Shown: positions 1 through 9,186 of the stretch, piece after piece | Layout of the letters: each line of letters begins with the position of its first letter | How positions within the stretch are numbered: the first letter of the stretch is position 1 | Assembly (NCBI GenBank): GCA_005281725.1 | Contig: SSBO01000012.1 | Location: 16,510,686-16,524,037 of the forward strand | Direction: 5' to 3' | Source: Wuchereria bancrofti | Lineage: Eukaryota > Nematoda > Chromadorea > Rhabditida > Onchocercidae | Length of the DNA: 13,352 bases | Notes under the pieces: generated by a model | Database searches by the model: none | The model's input: only the letters and a program-made list of their open reading frames with translations | What the model was told of the DNA's origin: nothing | Translations under genes and position numbers: made by a program

Positions 1-188
<188 letters not shown>

Positions 189-468
189 CTGTAACTGTAA
201 ATTCATGTTTCTCAACTCATCGATGTTTCTTCGTCCTCATTCTGCTCTCGGATGGAATGAACGGATAACTTTTATCTGTTTGTCCCTAATCGGATAAAAG
301 TGCTATTATAAAGGGCTGCTAATTGTCGACCAGTAAAAATGAACCGTTTGATCTGATTTTTGTGCACGGCGATGAAGAAAGCTTTGACTGAGATTGGGTG
401 CTGGTTGGGTAACACACGATGAAAGTTAGCTGACAAGGCTTATCTCTTCTTTTCCCTCTCTAACATAC
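189..468. other. Non-coding unique sequence
   Basis: This is unique sequence, somewhat richer in G+C than most of the window, with stops in all frames at short spacing. I see no domain, RNA gene or repeat. Under the rearranged-gene model it lies in the intron between the ULD exon and the CUTL exon. Confidence 0.5.
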
Positions 469-528
469 CTTTCCTTGTCTTCCCTTTCCATGGTGCTTTG
501 CTCTGCTCTGCTCTTGGGATATTTCTTC
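469..528 (-). CDS. Candidate 60-nt cassette or alternative first exon of the dve-like gene
   Basis: On the minus strand this segment is preceded by GAGCAG (acceptor AG at 530-529) and followed by a near-consensus donor, AAAG|GTATGT (GT at 468-467). It is 60 nt long, so it could be included without shifting frame. Read after the ULD exon (phase 2) and before the CUTL exon (also phase 2), it is open and highly hydrophilic, rich in K, E, R and Q. It also contains ATG at 491-489 in a strong start context (CACCATGG). Seven codons and two bases follow it before the donor, which is exactly the phase the CUTL exon at 12452 needs. It could therefore be a cassette exon, or the first exon of a shorter isoform lacking the ULD. 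There is no homology support, and the plus strand here is simply pyrimidine-rich, so chance remains likely. Confidence 0.25.
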
Positions 529-1146
529 CTGCTCACTGAACTAACGTAAGCCAGTCGTTGAGCCACTCATAGTAAAACTCTTTTCTGTCATTCCTTTAGA
601 CGGAAACAAATGTCATCTATGTCCTTTCGCAAATAGATGTTTAAGCAATTCAGAAATTCCTATCGAAACCATAAATTTAGAACTAATATTTCAGTTCCTT
701 CTAGTGTTAGCAGCGCTTTTAGCTGAAACTTCTCAAATTGGAACTTCAATTCGAAGTAATTACTAATTTCGTAGCCCAAGATGCCATCATTAATAATCTT
801 TCTATGGTCAAGTTCCCATGAATTCAAATTTAACTGGTGTTATGCTTTTTTTTGTACAATTGAAGATCTGGTCAGTCTAAATTCTAAATTACTCTATTAC
901 TCACTTTTTTGGAAGACAAACTTTACAGTGCAAGAAAAAATCACGTCTCATTGAGCTAAGCTTTTCTCGATGTGCCTGTCTCATTTTTGGCTCTATTAAA
1001 ATAATAGCGATAGAGCCCTATCTTCCTAAAGAAGATGCAGTGAGCTTAAAAAAATGCTACCAATTTTCGGGCGGAAATGTGCTGCAGCAATACATAAGTT
1101 AGGTATTTTTAAAATTCTTTCAAAAATTGAAAATAAAATGACGAAC
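529..1146. other. Non-coding, AT-rich
   Basis: I saw no convincing exon, RNA or repeat on either strand. Under the gene model this is intron downstream of the ULD exon. Confidence 0.5.
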
Positions 1147-1273
1147 TGTTTAGTTAAAATTTTAAGAGTAATATGGTTGCTGATGTCTTTGAGCAATGAT
1201 TCCACCGTATTGTCTAAATTATCCGTAATCTGATCGAATGGCAACGCTTTCCAATTTGCTACCTGTACCAAGC
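1147..1273 (-). CDS. ULD (CMP) domain exon of a Dve/SATB-type protein, displaced relative to the rest of the gene
   Basis: The minus strand reads out of an ATTGCAG acceptor (AG at 1275-1274). Two bases (GC) complete a glycine codon, then come 41 codons beginning [17 protein letters not shown] and running to HITLKIL. I recognise this as the C-terminal half of the ubiquitin-like oligomerisation domain of SATB1/2 and Dve. The hallmarks are L-(I/V)-Q-V-x-x-W, P-(L/F)-x-x-(I/V)-T-D, T-V-x-x-(L/M)-L and T-L-K-I, all with SATB spacing. In SATB1 this domain mediates tetramer formation. The ORF stays open further downstream, but similarity ends just after LKI. A donor there, ACTAAACA|GTTCGT (GT at 1146-1145), leaves phase 2. 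The CUTL exon at 12452 starts with exactly the one base that phase requires, and the LKI-to-CUTL spacing is then close to that in SATB. The oddity is position: this exon lies about 3.7 kb downstream of the stop codon of the homeodomain gene. It may belong to a tandem copy or to a rearranged assembly. The domain call is strong; the exact 3' boundary is inferred. Confidence 0.75.
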
Positions 1274-3767
1274 CTGCAATATTGATATCTTTGCTTTCTA
1301 ATTAAGAATTATAGAATTAGACGNATGTTTATGGACTTCCCGGTCACCATGTACAGTAACATGCGTGAGTAGAGGGTTAAGTTCAGTCTATTCCCAACAA
1401 TGGCAACGATTTATCTGCAACAGTATGGACAAATTGAATAATAATTTTTCCACTTCCATAGCAAAATTTCGTTTCTGCTCCCATATGGTACAATATTCTT
1501 TATTATCTTTGTGTGTCAAAATTCAAACCACAAGTTATTCCTGAAAGGAATCCTGACCTCCACGATTCGGAATTCTGATGTCACATTTAAAGGACGTACT
1601 CTTTTCAGATTGAAAAATAATAAAAAAACAGAACTATGTAGACTTCTTTGCTTACTCATCTACTGGAATGCCTAAAAATCGATTAGTATCATTTTTCATT
1701 ACGCATTGTGTTTGCAGACACCTTTGTGTCTATCAGATGAACGTTTCTCAGTAGCATTCCAGAACTATTTCTTTTTGGCTGTATTTTTAGTTTTTATATT
1801 GCTAATATTTTTGCCAAACATGATGATTCTCGGTGTACATTACACGCAAGTCTGGGTTCGGAAAACTTGAAAATCTGGGCAGAAAAGTGAGCGGTCTATG
1901 TCATCTTTCAAAAAAGTACTGCTAATAATTTCTTATCGAATCGAACTTCAAGTTCTTTAAAACAGAATTGTCTAATAAAAAATGAAGAGATAAAAGAATC
2001 AGCGTTAGTTGAATTATTGGATAGATTTCATTTACCGGCAATATATTAGGTTGAAATGAGAATGCCGCTTTTCCATCAACCAGGAATACTACAGAACTTT
2101 CACGTAATTTTTCTTAACGATCATTTAACAGTGATGAGAAATAAAAATAGAAAACAGAAGCTCTGAAAGTAAAGCAAATAATGGAAACCTTTTTCTCTCC
2201 TTGAAAGATAAACAGTGTCTGAAAATGGATCGTACAATATTATTTAACAACTGATTAGTTTGTATTTCATCGTGTTTATCTGGTTGTAATTTATTTTTAT
2301 GCGTTATACGTCGTATGTACAATCAGGATGTTTGCTTTCTGTAGAACTTTTGAATCGATCCAGCTATGAAGTTGCAGTCCAATAAACTAAAACATTGACT
2401 AGCCAAACATTTTCAAATTTCAAATGAAAACTGTTTGAAAAAAGTCAACAGAATAAATGAAGTTTTATCTCCCAAGGGATTATGTTGCATTGTGTAACGT
2501 GGAACTTTTTATTCGTTAGTACGTTCAACAAATATATGAAAAACAGACACTTAGACAAATTAAAACAACGAACAATAAGAAAAGTTGAAAAGAAAAGCAT
2601 ATCTAAGTCATTTCTCTAAAGCACTACAGCAGATGTTACGAATGGATGTGGAAGTTCATATAATAGGACATAATAATAATTAAAAATAAGCAAGTTGGTG
2701 ATCCAACTATACAACCTGGATTAGGCTAATTAGGATCAAGATTAAATTGTGGTCAAAAAGAATTTGAACAAGACCATCAATTTCTGTGACTGTATTTTTG
2801 TATTTCAGACCAGGTCAGGAGTAGCAGTGCACAAAAATCTACATTTAACCAACTACAAGGCACTTGAATGATCAAAAATCTATTTCTTCTTGTTAAAAAT
2901 TCCCTAGAAATAGTAAATCGAGTGATAATTTGACAATGTCGACGAAATATGATTCTCGTGTAAAAGAATACGATTTTTAAATTTAAAGCAGCATTCTAAA
3001 TAAAGTATTTGCAGCAGGACGATTAAAAAGCTTATCGCATTTATAAGAACTTTAATTTTTTAACTTAAGTTTTTGACAGCGGAAATAAAAAATAATAAAG
3101 CATTTGTAGCAGAGTTACAGTATCATAAAACAACACACTAATGGAGGAAAATTAGAAATGGAATGAGGATTTCAGGCACAACAATAGCAGTACAAAGGGT
3201 TTCTACAAACATAAACTTTCGTTAAAGTGATTATTTGCTTTCTAATTTTTAGCATTTCTCTTTTGGCCATGATCAAATTTCTTCCACTTAAACTTCCAGA
3301 ATAAGTAAATTTTTTAAACAAAACTGTTTTGTGGAAACCCAAAATCACATAAAAATCATAATAAAAGAGGCACGACCACCTTTTTCTCTTCCTGGGGTGA
3401 GGAAAAGAGTAAGGAGGAAGGATGGTACTGCAAAAGGACCGATTGCTAAATTTCTTTGTAGAGTTTCTTCCAACAGATGAGGATTTGGCCAAGATTATTG
3501 CCATATCTCGGGCAGAGGAATGCACGCAGCGCAGAAAACATACAGCTAAAAAGGTAAACATAGACTTAGAGCTTATGAACTATTTGTTAAACGTACTAGG
3601 TCTTTTGCACTGCAACTATCATGATAAGCTGGGCAAAAGCCCCAAATGATGAAAGGGAATTAATACCAACATTTGACATACCTTATCATAATATATCGTC
3701 AATTACAAAGATAATTCAATGAATAATATCACATCATTTCTGCGTACAAGACTGAGCACAACATAAC
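1274..3767. other. Intron-like AT-rich stretch with one ambiguous base
   Basis: About 2.5 kb with no recognisable minus-strand coding exon. It would be the intron between the possible ULD-a exon (3768-3831) and the ULD-b exon (1147-1273). An undetermined base (n) sits at 1324, about 50 nt upstream of the ULD acceptor. An isolated plus-strand exon-like ORF at 3422-3553 is listed separately. No transposon ends or long inverted repeats were seen. Confidence 0.5.
3422..3553 (+). CDS. Unexplained plus-strand exon-like ORF
   Basis: Starting at ATG 3422, 44 codons run in one open frame to AAAAAG|GTAAAC, a good nematode 5' splice site (GT at 3554-3555). The segment is richer in G+C than its surroundings. 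The peptide has protein-like composition: an amphipathic stretch LLNFFVEFLPTDEDLAKII followed by a basic, glutamine- and cysteine-containing tail. An in-frame TAA lies 9 nt before the ATG, so it would be a first coding exon. I cannot name a family. A stretch containing KD-L-N-VE faintly resembles the first half of a ULD, but the strand and the splice phase do not fit the dve-like gene. It could be an exon of another gene on the plus strand, a fragment of a pseudogene, or chance. Confidence 0.25.
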
Positions 3768-3831
3768 CTTCTCCTGGAAAAATTATGGAATCGTTTGAAG
3801 AAATATTTTTCAGTAAAGATTCCGTTTTTTC
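3768..3831 (-). CDS. Possible preceding ULD exon of the dve-like protein
   Basis: On the minus strand an AAAAATGCAG acceptor (AG at 3833-3832) opens 21 codons beginning EKTESLLKN and ending FPGE. A donor AGAAG|GTTATG (GT at 3767-3766) follows, leaving one G. That phase (1) is exactly what the ULD exon at 1273 requires, and joining them restores a glycine just before LVQV, as in SATB proteins (KG-LIQV). Similarity to the corresponding SATB region is weak, and the exon was chosen mainly by phase and splice sites. The frame stays open for another 23 codons past the donor, then stops. I did not find the more N-terminal ULD exon (the beta-strand segment containing V-R-K/R-D). Confidence 0.35.
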
Positions 3832-4604
3832 CTGCATTTTTGAAAATTAAACATTTAATAAAATGCAAAAAAGAGCATTGGAAAAAATCATGAAATGAAT
3901 TTATCATGTTCTATTTGTAATTTATCGCAATCTTAAATTCGGAAAATAGCGAAAAAGGAGGAATGGGTAAGAACCATATGAATATTGTAAAAATTAAAAA
4001 TAAGTCCATGTCAAACTGTTTTACAAATGACATTCAGATCAGTGATACCGTGATTATTTTCATAAACTTTGGTGATTGAAACTTCAAAAAGTGATCAGAA
4101 ACTTCCAATTTGGCAAGGTGGAGCGCAAAGTAAAGGGACTGAAGAACGCTGACAAGGTGTAAAAACGTCTTCTCTTAAAACGGAAATGAGATCAGGAAAA
4201 ATACAATATACGAAAATTTTAAAGTTAATAACTAGAGTGACTGAGGAATTAGGAAGTAATAAAAATAGACAAGAAAAACACATGAAAATAATAATTTTTC
4301 CACTACATTCAAGTTTCACCATTGCTGATATAACCTAAGTATTAGCAGCATTTTTTCGAAATAATGTTGGTATCTTTGGTCTTGTTTCTTTTACTTGTAT
4401 AATTTATTAAATTTCCTAAAATTACATCTTCAGTAGAATATTCCTACTTAAGCAGTCGTGATCATGCCCTCACATGTTGCCCACACGGATTTTGAGGAAT
4501 CCATCATATTTACGTTTAAGTCCGCATATTACGTTTAAATTCATATTTACTTTATTTCATTGTTGACGCAAAACCGAATACTTCCATCTCATCATATGGC
4601 TATC
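3832..4604. other. 3' flank of the homeodomain gene / possible junction zone
   Basis: AT-rich sequence without recognisable exons. It lies between the 3' end of the homeodomain gene and the first exon-like segment of the displaced ULD. A second AATAAA on the minus strand occurs at 4556-4551. If the window results from a chimeric join or a tandem-duplication breakpoint, the junction should lie in or next to this stretch. A small minus-strand ORF (4095-4322) is listed separately. Confidence 0.4.
4095..4322 (-). CDS. Small ORF with signal-peptide-like N terminus, doubtful
   Basis: An ATG-initiated 75-codon ORF. The N terminus has a charged start and then a hydrophobic run (IIIFMCFSCLFLLL), like a secretion signal. 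Several scattered cysteines and a Pro/Cys-containing tail ending near CAPPCQIGSF follow. The sequence TATATCAG lies two bases before the ATG and resembles a trans-splice or cis acceptor. I recognise no family. In DNA this AT-rich, hydrophobic ORFs of this length arise by chance, so this is only a candidate. Confidence 0.2.
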   Translation of the reverse strand: MVKLECSGKIIIFMCFSCLFLLLPNSSVTLVINFKIFVYCIFPDLISVLREDVFTPCQRSSVPLLCAPPCQIGSF

Positions 4605-4610
4605 TTTATT
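4605..4610 (-). terminator. Candidate poly(A) signal AATAAA
   Basis: The minus strand reads AATAAA here, about 390 nt downstream of the TGA at 5005-5003. A further AATAAA follows at 4556-4551. Either could end the dve-like transcript. In sequence this AT-rich the hexamer is common, so the choice is an inference. Confidence 0.35.
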
Positions 4611-5002
4611 ATGTTTTGTTGATTTGTATCAACATATTAGTTAAAATATTTTGAAAAAAGATAGCTGAAATATCAAGAATAAAGAAACTGAGACATGTTT
4701 GATTCAGAAGCAACAAGTAAAAGAAGGCTTCTAGAAACAGTAGTGCGATTTCCATAAGGGTTAAAGATCAATCTATCAAATTTTTCATGGAAATGTTTCG
4801 AAAATAGCAAAAATCACAATGTTATTTAAAGTGCATTCGGCATAAGAAATTCATAAAGCATGAAAACAACTTGGCCTGTTTGCTTTGTTGACGTTCATTT
4901 CTATCTATCATACATATCAATATACTAGAGCATTTATCTTATTCACTGAGCAAAGTTCTAGACTGGTTCAGTCTCTTTTCAAGTTGATGGAGCGGAAACG
5001 TC

Positions 5003-5155
5003 TCAAATCATCATCTTCAAATTCAAATCGCCAGTCTGCATACGTTTACATTTGGCCCGTCGATTTTTGAACCAGATTTTAACATTGTGCGTTGAAATTG
5101 GTGGATAACTTTGTCTATATTGACAGCTGTTCAGCGCTTCTGTATAATGGTCAAT
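5003..5155 (-). CDS. dve-1: Last exon: homeodomain 2 helices 2-3 and C terminus
   Basis: The acceptor ACAACTTTAG (AG at 5157-5156) opens in phase 0 with [15 protein letters not shown], followed by [19 protein letters not shown]. This gives helix 2, the extended loop and the recognition helix. W48, F49, N51 and R53 of the homeodomain are intact, and position 50 is lysine, the bicoid-type residue that favours TAATCC-like sites in other families. Only about 14 residues follow before TGA (5005-5003), so homeodomain 2 is the C terminus. An internal GTATGC right after the recognition helix (GT at 5043-5042) could act as an alternative donor to another 3' exon. Confidence 0.85.
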   Translation of the reverse strand: MDHYTEALNSCQYRQSYPPISTHNVKIWFKNRRAKCKRMQTGDLNLKMMI

Positions 5156-8100
5156 CTAAAGTTGTAAAAAGTTTATGCTGTCTAAGAATAATATTTACTG
5201 GTAAAATTATACTGAATTACAGAAGTGATTTCGACGCAGAAAATGTCGAGGATTCTTATATTTCTGAGATCACTGTTTAAGTTGAAGTTGCTAAATATTT
5301 ATATATTTTCAATTAGTCCTCTCTTCTTGAGGGAAAAATGCAATGCGCTTCAACTGCTTTTGATTTCGTAACTTAAAGATATGCAAAAGTGAGTGGAAAA
5401 AGCTACCCCTTTTCTAAACAATATAATTAACAAATCACACACTAAAGTAACCTAATTTTGCTGAGAATTAGAGAAAAACAAATGTGTTCGAGGATATGAT
5501 CTGCCGCCTATGCCGATGTTCTTAAACTCGAAACGTATATCTAGAGTTTCCACAAATACTAATAACAAATCTAGCGTAAAGATTTACCTGGAGCCAAGTA
5601 GGATGTGGATTCTCTTCAAACCATTTTTCTAGAACTGGCAACTCCGTGAGTGGATCGAACATTAATCTTGATCGAGCAACTGTATTCGAGGGTGTCTGTG
5701 TTTGTTGTGGTTGTCCTGATATACCATTACCATTTCCACTGCCATTGCTTGTTATTTGTTGATGTCCAACAGTGTCTCCACCGGTTGGTCTCGGCGATAT
5801 TGACGCATGACCACCATTTAAATCAAAAGATATTTCCGGAGATGAAGTTGCAGAATCCTTCAAAAAATTAAGAAATACAGAAATATTGTTCTCTAATACA
5901 AAATATCCAATGGTACATAATGCTTAAAAAGGACGAAAAGTATTACTCAACAGAACGGGCTAATAAAAGATTTAAAATATTTTCTATGACTCTGAAAACC
6001 TGCAAGAATACCTGTTTCAATGCAGAAACCTGATCAAAACCACAATCACTGGCGCTATGCACACTGACATCATCATTCGGTGTCGGCGATTCTGAGCCTC
6101 CTTCGATACGCTGAAAAGTTTTATTTGCTTCGAAATACTAGAAGCAACTACTATACATATTGCAATACATAAACAAAAATTCTATATTCCATCGTACTTC
6201 AGGTCGCTTATCTCATTCCTAATTTTTTCTCGCTTCAAAGTGTCGGAATTGTTATACTTAAAAGTGATACAGAAATGCATATCAGTTGCTCACACAGCAC
6301 AAATAAGAGTTATACAAAGCTGCTTCATATATCTTCATCAGATTTTATTGCCTTTTACAATTCCATGAATACAATTCATAAATTAAGTTGATCAGTTTGT
6401 AATTAACAAGCATACAATTAACAAAATTTCAACAAAATACTTACTTCACTGCTGTTTCCATTGGCTTGTTTGCTGTCCAACAAACTATTAAAATCAAATT
6501 TTGGACGGAATTCACCGGATGGACTAGAATGTGACTGGGGTGGAAGTAAAATGGATGACTGCCCCACTGATAATGGACAATGTGTAACAATAGTATGATT
6601 TGACTGAGGTGATTTCCTGCAAAAAATTATAATGACATAATTTAGTAAAGTACTAGCATTAAAATTAAGTTGTAGAACTGTTCTAGCAAAACCTGTTCGA
6701 AAAAAAAAAAATTCAAAATTCTTTCGCATTCAGTTTTCTGGCATTTTTTTTAGCATTACTGCGATATGAATAAACATATGCCAAACTAGATTCTCTCACT
6801 TCATAAAATAATCAAAATTATTGTGATGTGATGATAGAATTAGGATCCTTGTACCACGTTAAGTTACTCCAGAATTATTCCGATCTTTCCTGAACAATGA
6901 TACCACAAAAGGTTCAAAAGATTTCCAAAGTCAAAACTTTCAAAATTGAATGTTTTTCTCAAATAATGTCTCAGTAACTTCTGAACCGTTCCACCATTAC
7001 TAGCTTTAAGTTTAAGGATGGTTCCTCGTCAATTTGTATTGCTTTTCAAGAAACTAGATTGGAAGACATTATTTACCATATTAAAAATTGGTTATTAGAG
7101 AAAACTAACTTCATGGAAAAACTCGAAACTTGAATTTGTGAAATAGAAAACAATAGTTTTTTTATCAGCTCATAATAAGTTTCAGTTCCTTGTCATTTTT
7201 TTCCAATTTAAATATTAATGAATGGGGGGCAGCTGATAGCTTTTGTTAATTTTCTAAATATGGTCAATAAAAAACCAAATAATGAAATTTTATAAAATAT
7301 AAAGTGACAATTTTTGCCGTCACAGCAAATATTTTCCTGCCAGCACTTGTATTTCTCATCCAGGTACCAATCCAGGACATGTTATTGAAAAACAGATGAG
7401 GTAGTAGGATAAAAAGTTCGTTCTAATGGTCAAATGTGACAAGAACCAAACTTGTCTGGATATTTCAAAATAATACTATGCATGCATTTTCCGATGATAG
7501 CATAATTTCCAGCACGTTCTAGCCGTCAAAACTAATTACTTCAATTTAAGCGTTACTTATTCGACTATGTACGACTAAAATATAATTTAATATTTCACAA
7601 ATTCCTTCAAGAATACAGAACCTATTAGCAGCACGTTGATTGGCAAACCAATTACAGATTTGCTGATACGTTACTTTAACATTATGCCGCCGATAGCTGG
7701 AACCATTGAGTACGTTCATATAATTAATCAGTTTCTGCCGGGATGGATTGGGATCGGTACGAAACCATCGTTCCAACTTTGGTGTTTCCAACAAATGATT
7801 GAACCTTGTGATATATGAACTGCAATGATTTCAATTTACTCTCTCTAAGCAGCTAAACAACTCCATATCTGATAATTCGAGAATCTATATCGCAGAATAA
7901 ATTCAAATAATTCTATTGAAGAAAAAATACTCTTTAGTAATTATTTGAATAAGAAATGCGTGAAGGTAAAGATGTCGGCATAATACCATTAGATGACAAA
8001 GAATTTGATTAGTTGCGAATATTTATACTTACCTGGTTCCTTATATTCCACTTATCAGTCCTATAGCTCTCATAAATTCATTCTTGGAAATCCTATCATT

Positions 8101-9155
8101 TCTCGTATCAAATTTAAAATTATTTTTGATTACTATAGGCGAATGGATTCGCAGTTTAAGTGGTCCCTCATTTCCCTAACCCTCATGTAATATAAAATAT
8201 TCAACACCAAAGGCGAAGTGGAATGTAGAGAAACGAAAGGTATGTGGAAAGTGAGTACGGCCAATATAAACACCGCTAGCCATACGGCGATGGATAATCC
8301 TATTTTGATCACGATAAATCCATCCCCAACTTTAGAACTTTGTCCAAACTTCTTTTCCTCTTCCTAATATAATAGTACCCTTCAGAGGTTAACAATTTCT
8401 CATATACAATTAGTCCCAGTGCATCACTTGATATGTTAAATTCGATTCTCTTGATAAAGAAATGCGTGAACAATTAACAGCACATGAAATGGATGAAATT
8501 ATGATTGATTTTATCGGCTTTTCTTTGAAGACTATTTTATGTCCGCCTTATCGTTTTATCTGTTATTTGTCAACTAAATAGATACCGATTCATTATATAT
8601 ATGTTTGTTTGTTGATCGTATATTTGCATCGTTAAAGTTCGGTGATTTGACACAGGTTACTATCACTAATCAAGAAACAAATCTTAATTAAGCTTACTAA
8701 ATCTTTCGACTTTTTGCAAAGTTATGGGAATTGGTTTCCATCGAGAAACTGCAATGCGATGTTTACATGACTGCACCTCTGAACTCTTTTTTCACTCCAT
8801 CTTTACCGCTTTCCCCTCATGAGGTGCCTGTACACCTTTACTTTCTCCCCTCTCTTCCTTTTGATTTTAATGGCCCTCCGAAATTTTGTTTGTTTTCCTT
8901 TTATGGTGAAATTTAGTGTCGAAAGAAAGTTATTACTGCCGCAGTGCCAAATCCAAAGAAGTTGCTCTGTGACCGTTTGTCTCATCGGGTTGGATCGCTC
9001 GCTTTACGATACAATCGCGAATCGCAACAGTGCTGATATGCTTCTGCTGCTTACTTCGGTGTTTTCCACTGTTGATCGCTGCTCGAACCCCGCTCCCAAC
9101 CCTTTACTGCAACGTAAACGACACTAGGTACAGTGAAAGGACGAAGCAGCAGCAG

Positions 9156-9186
<31 letters not shown>

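Noticed and set aside
3172..3561. 129-codon minus-strand ORF
   Set aside because: It has no domain and mixed low-complexity composition. The opposite strand at 3422-3553 reads more like protein. It also does not fit the phases of the dve-like exons.
5650..5871. Plus-strand ORF rich in V, H and L
   Set aside because: It is the antisense shadow of the linker/homeodomain exon 5588-5857, whose minus-strand reading has clear domain support.
7622..7819. Prospero, HNF1/HMBOX or CUT-class homeodomain assignment
   Set aside because: The P-x-L-E-x-W-F start, the ten-residue loop repeated in two domains, and the nearby ULD/CUTL features fit Dve/SATB better. No full CUT repeat or Prospero domain is visible.
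9055..9106. Minus-strand exon-like segment with ACGTTGCAG acceptor and GAA|GTAAGC donor
   Set aside because: It is 52 nt, not a multiple of three. In either open frame one of its ends has a phase that does not match the flanking dve-like exons, and it has no start codon.
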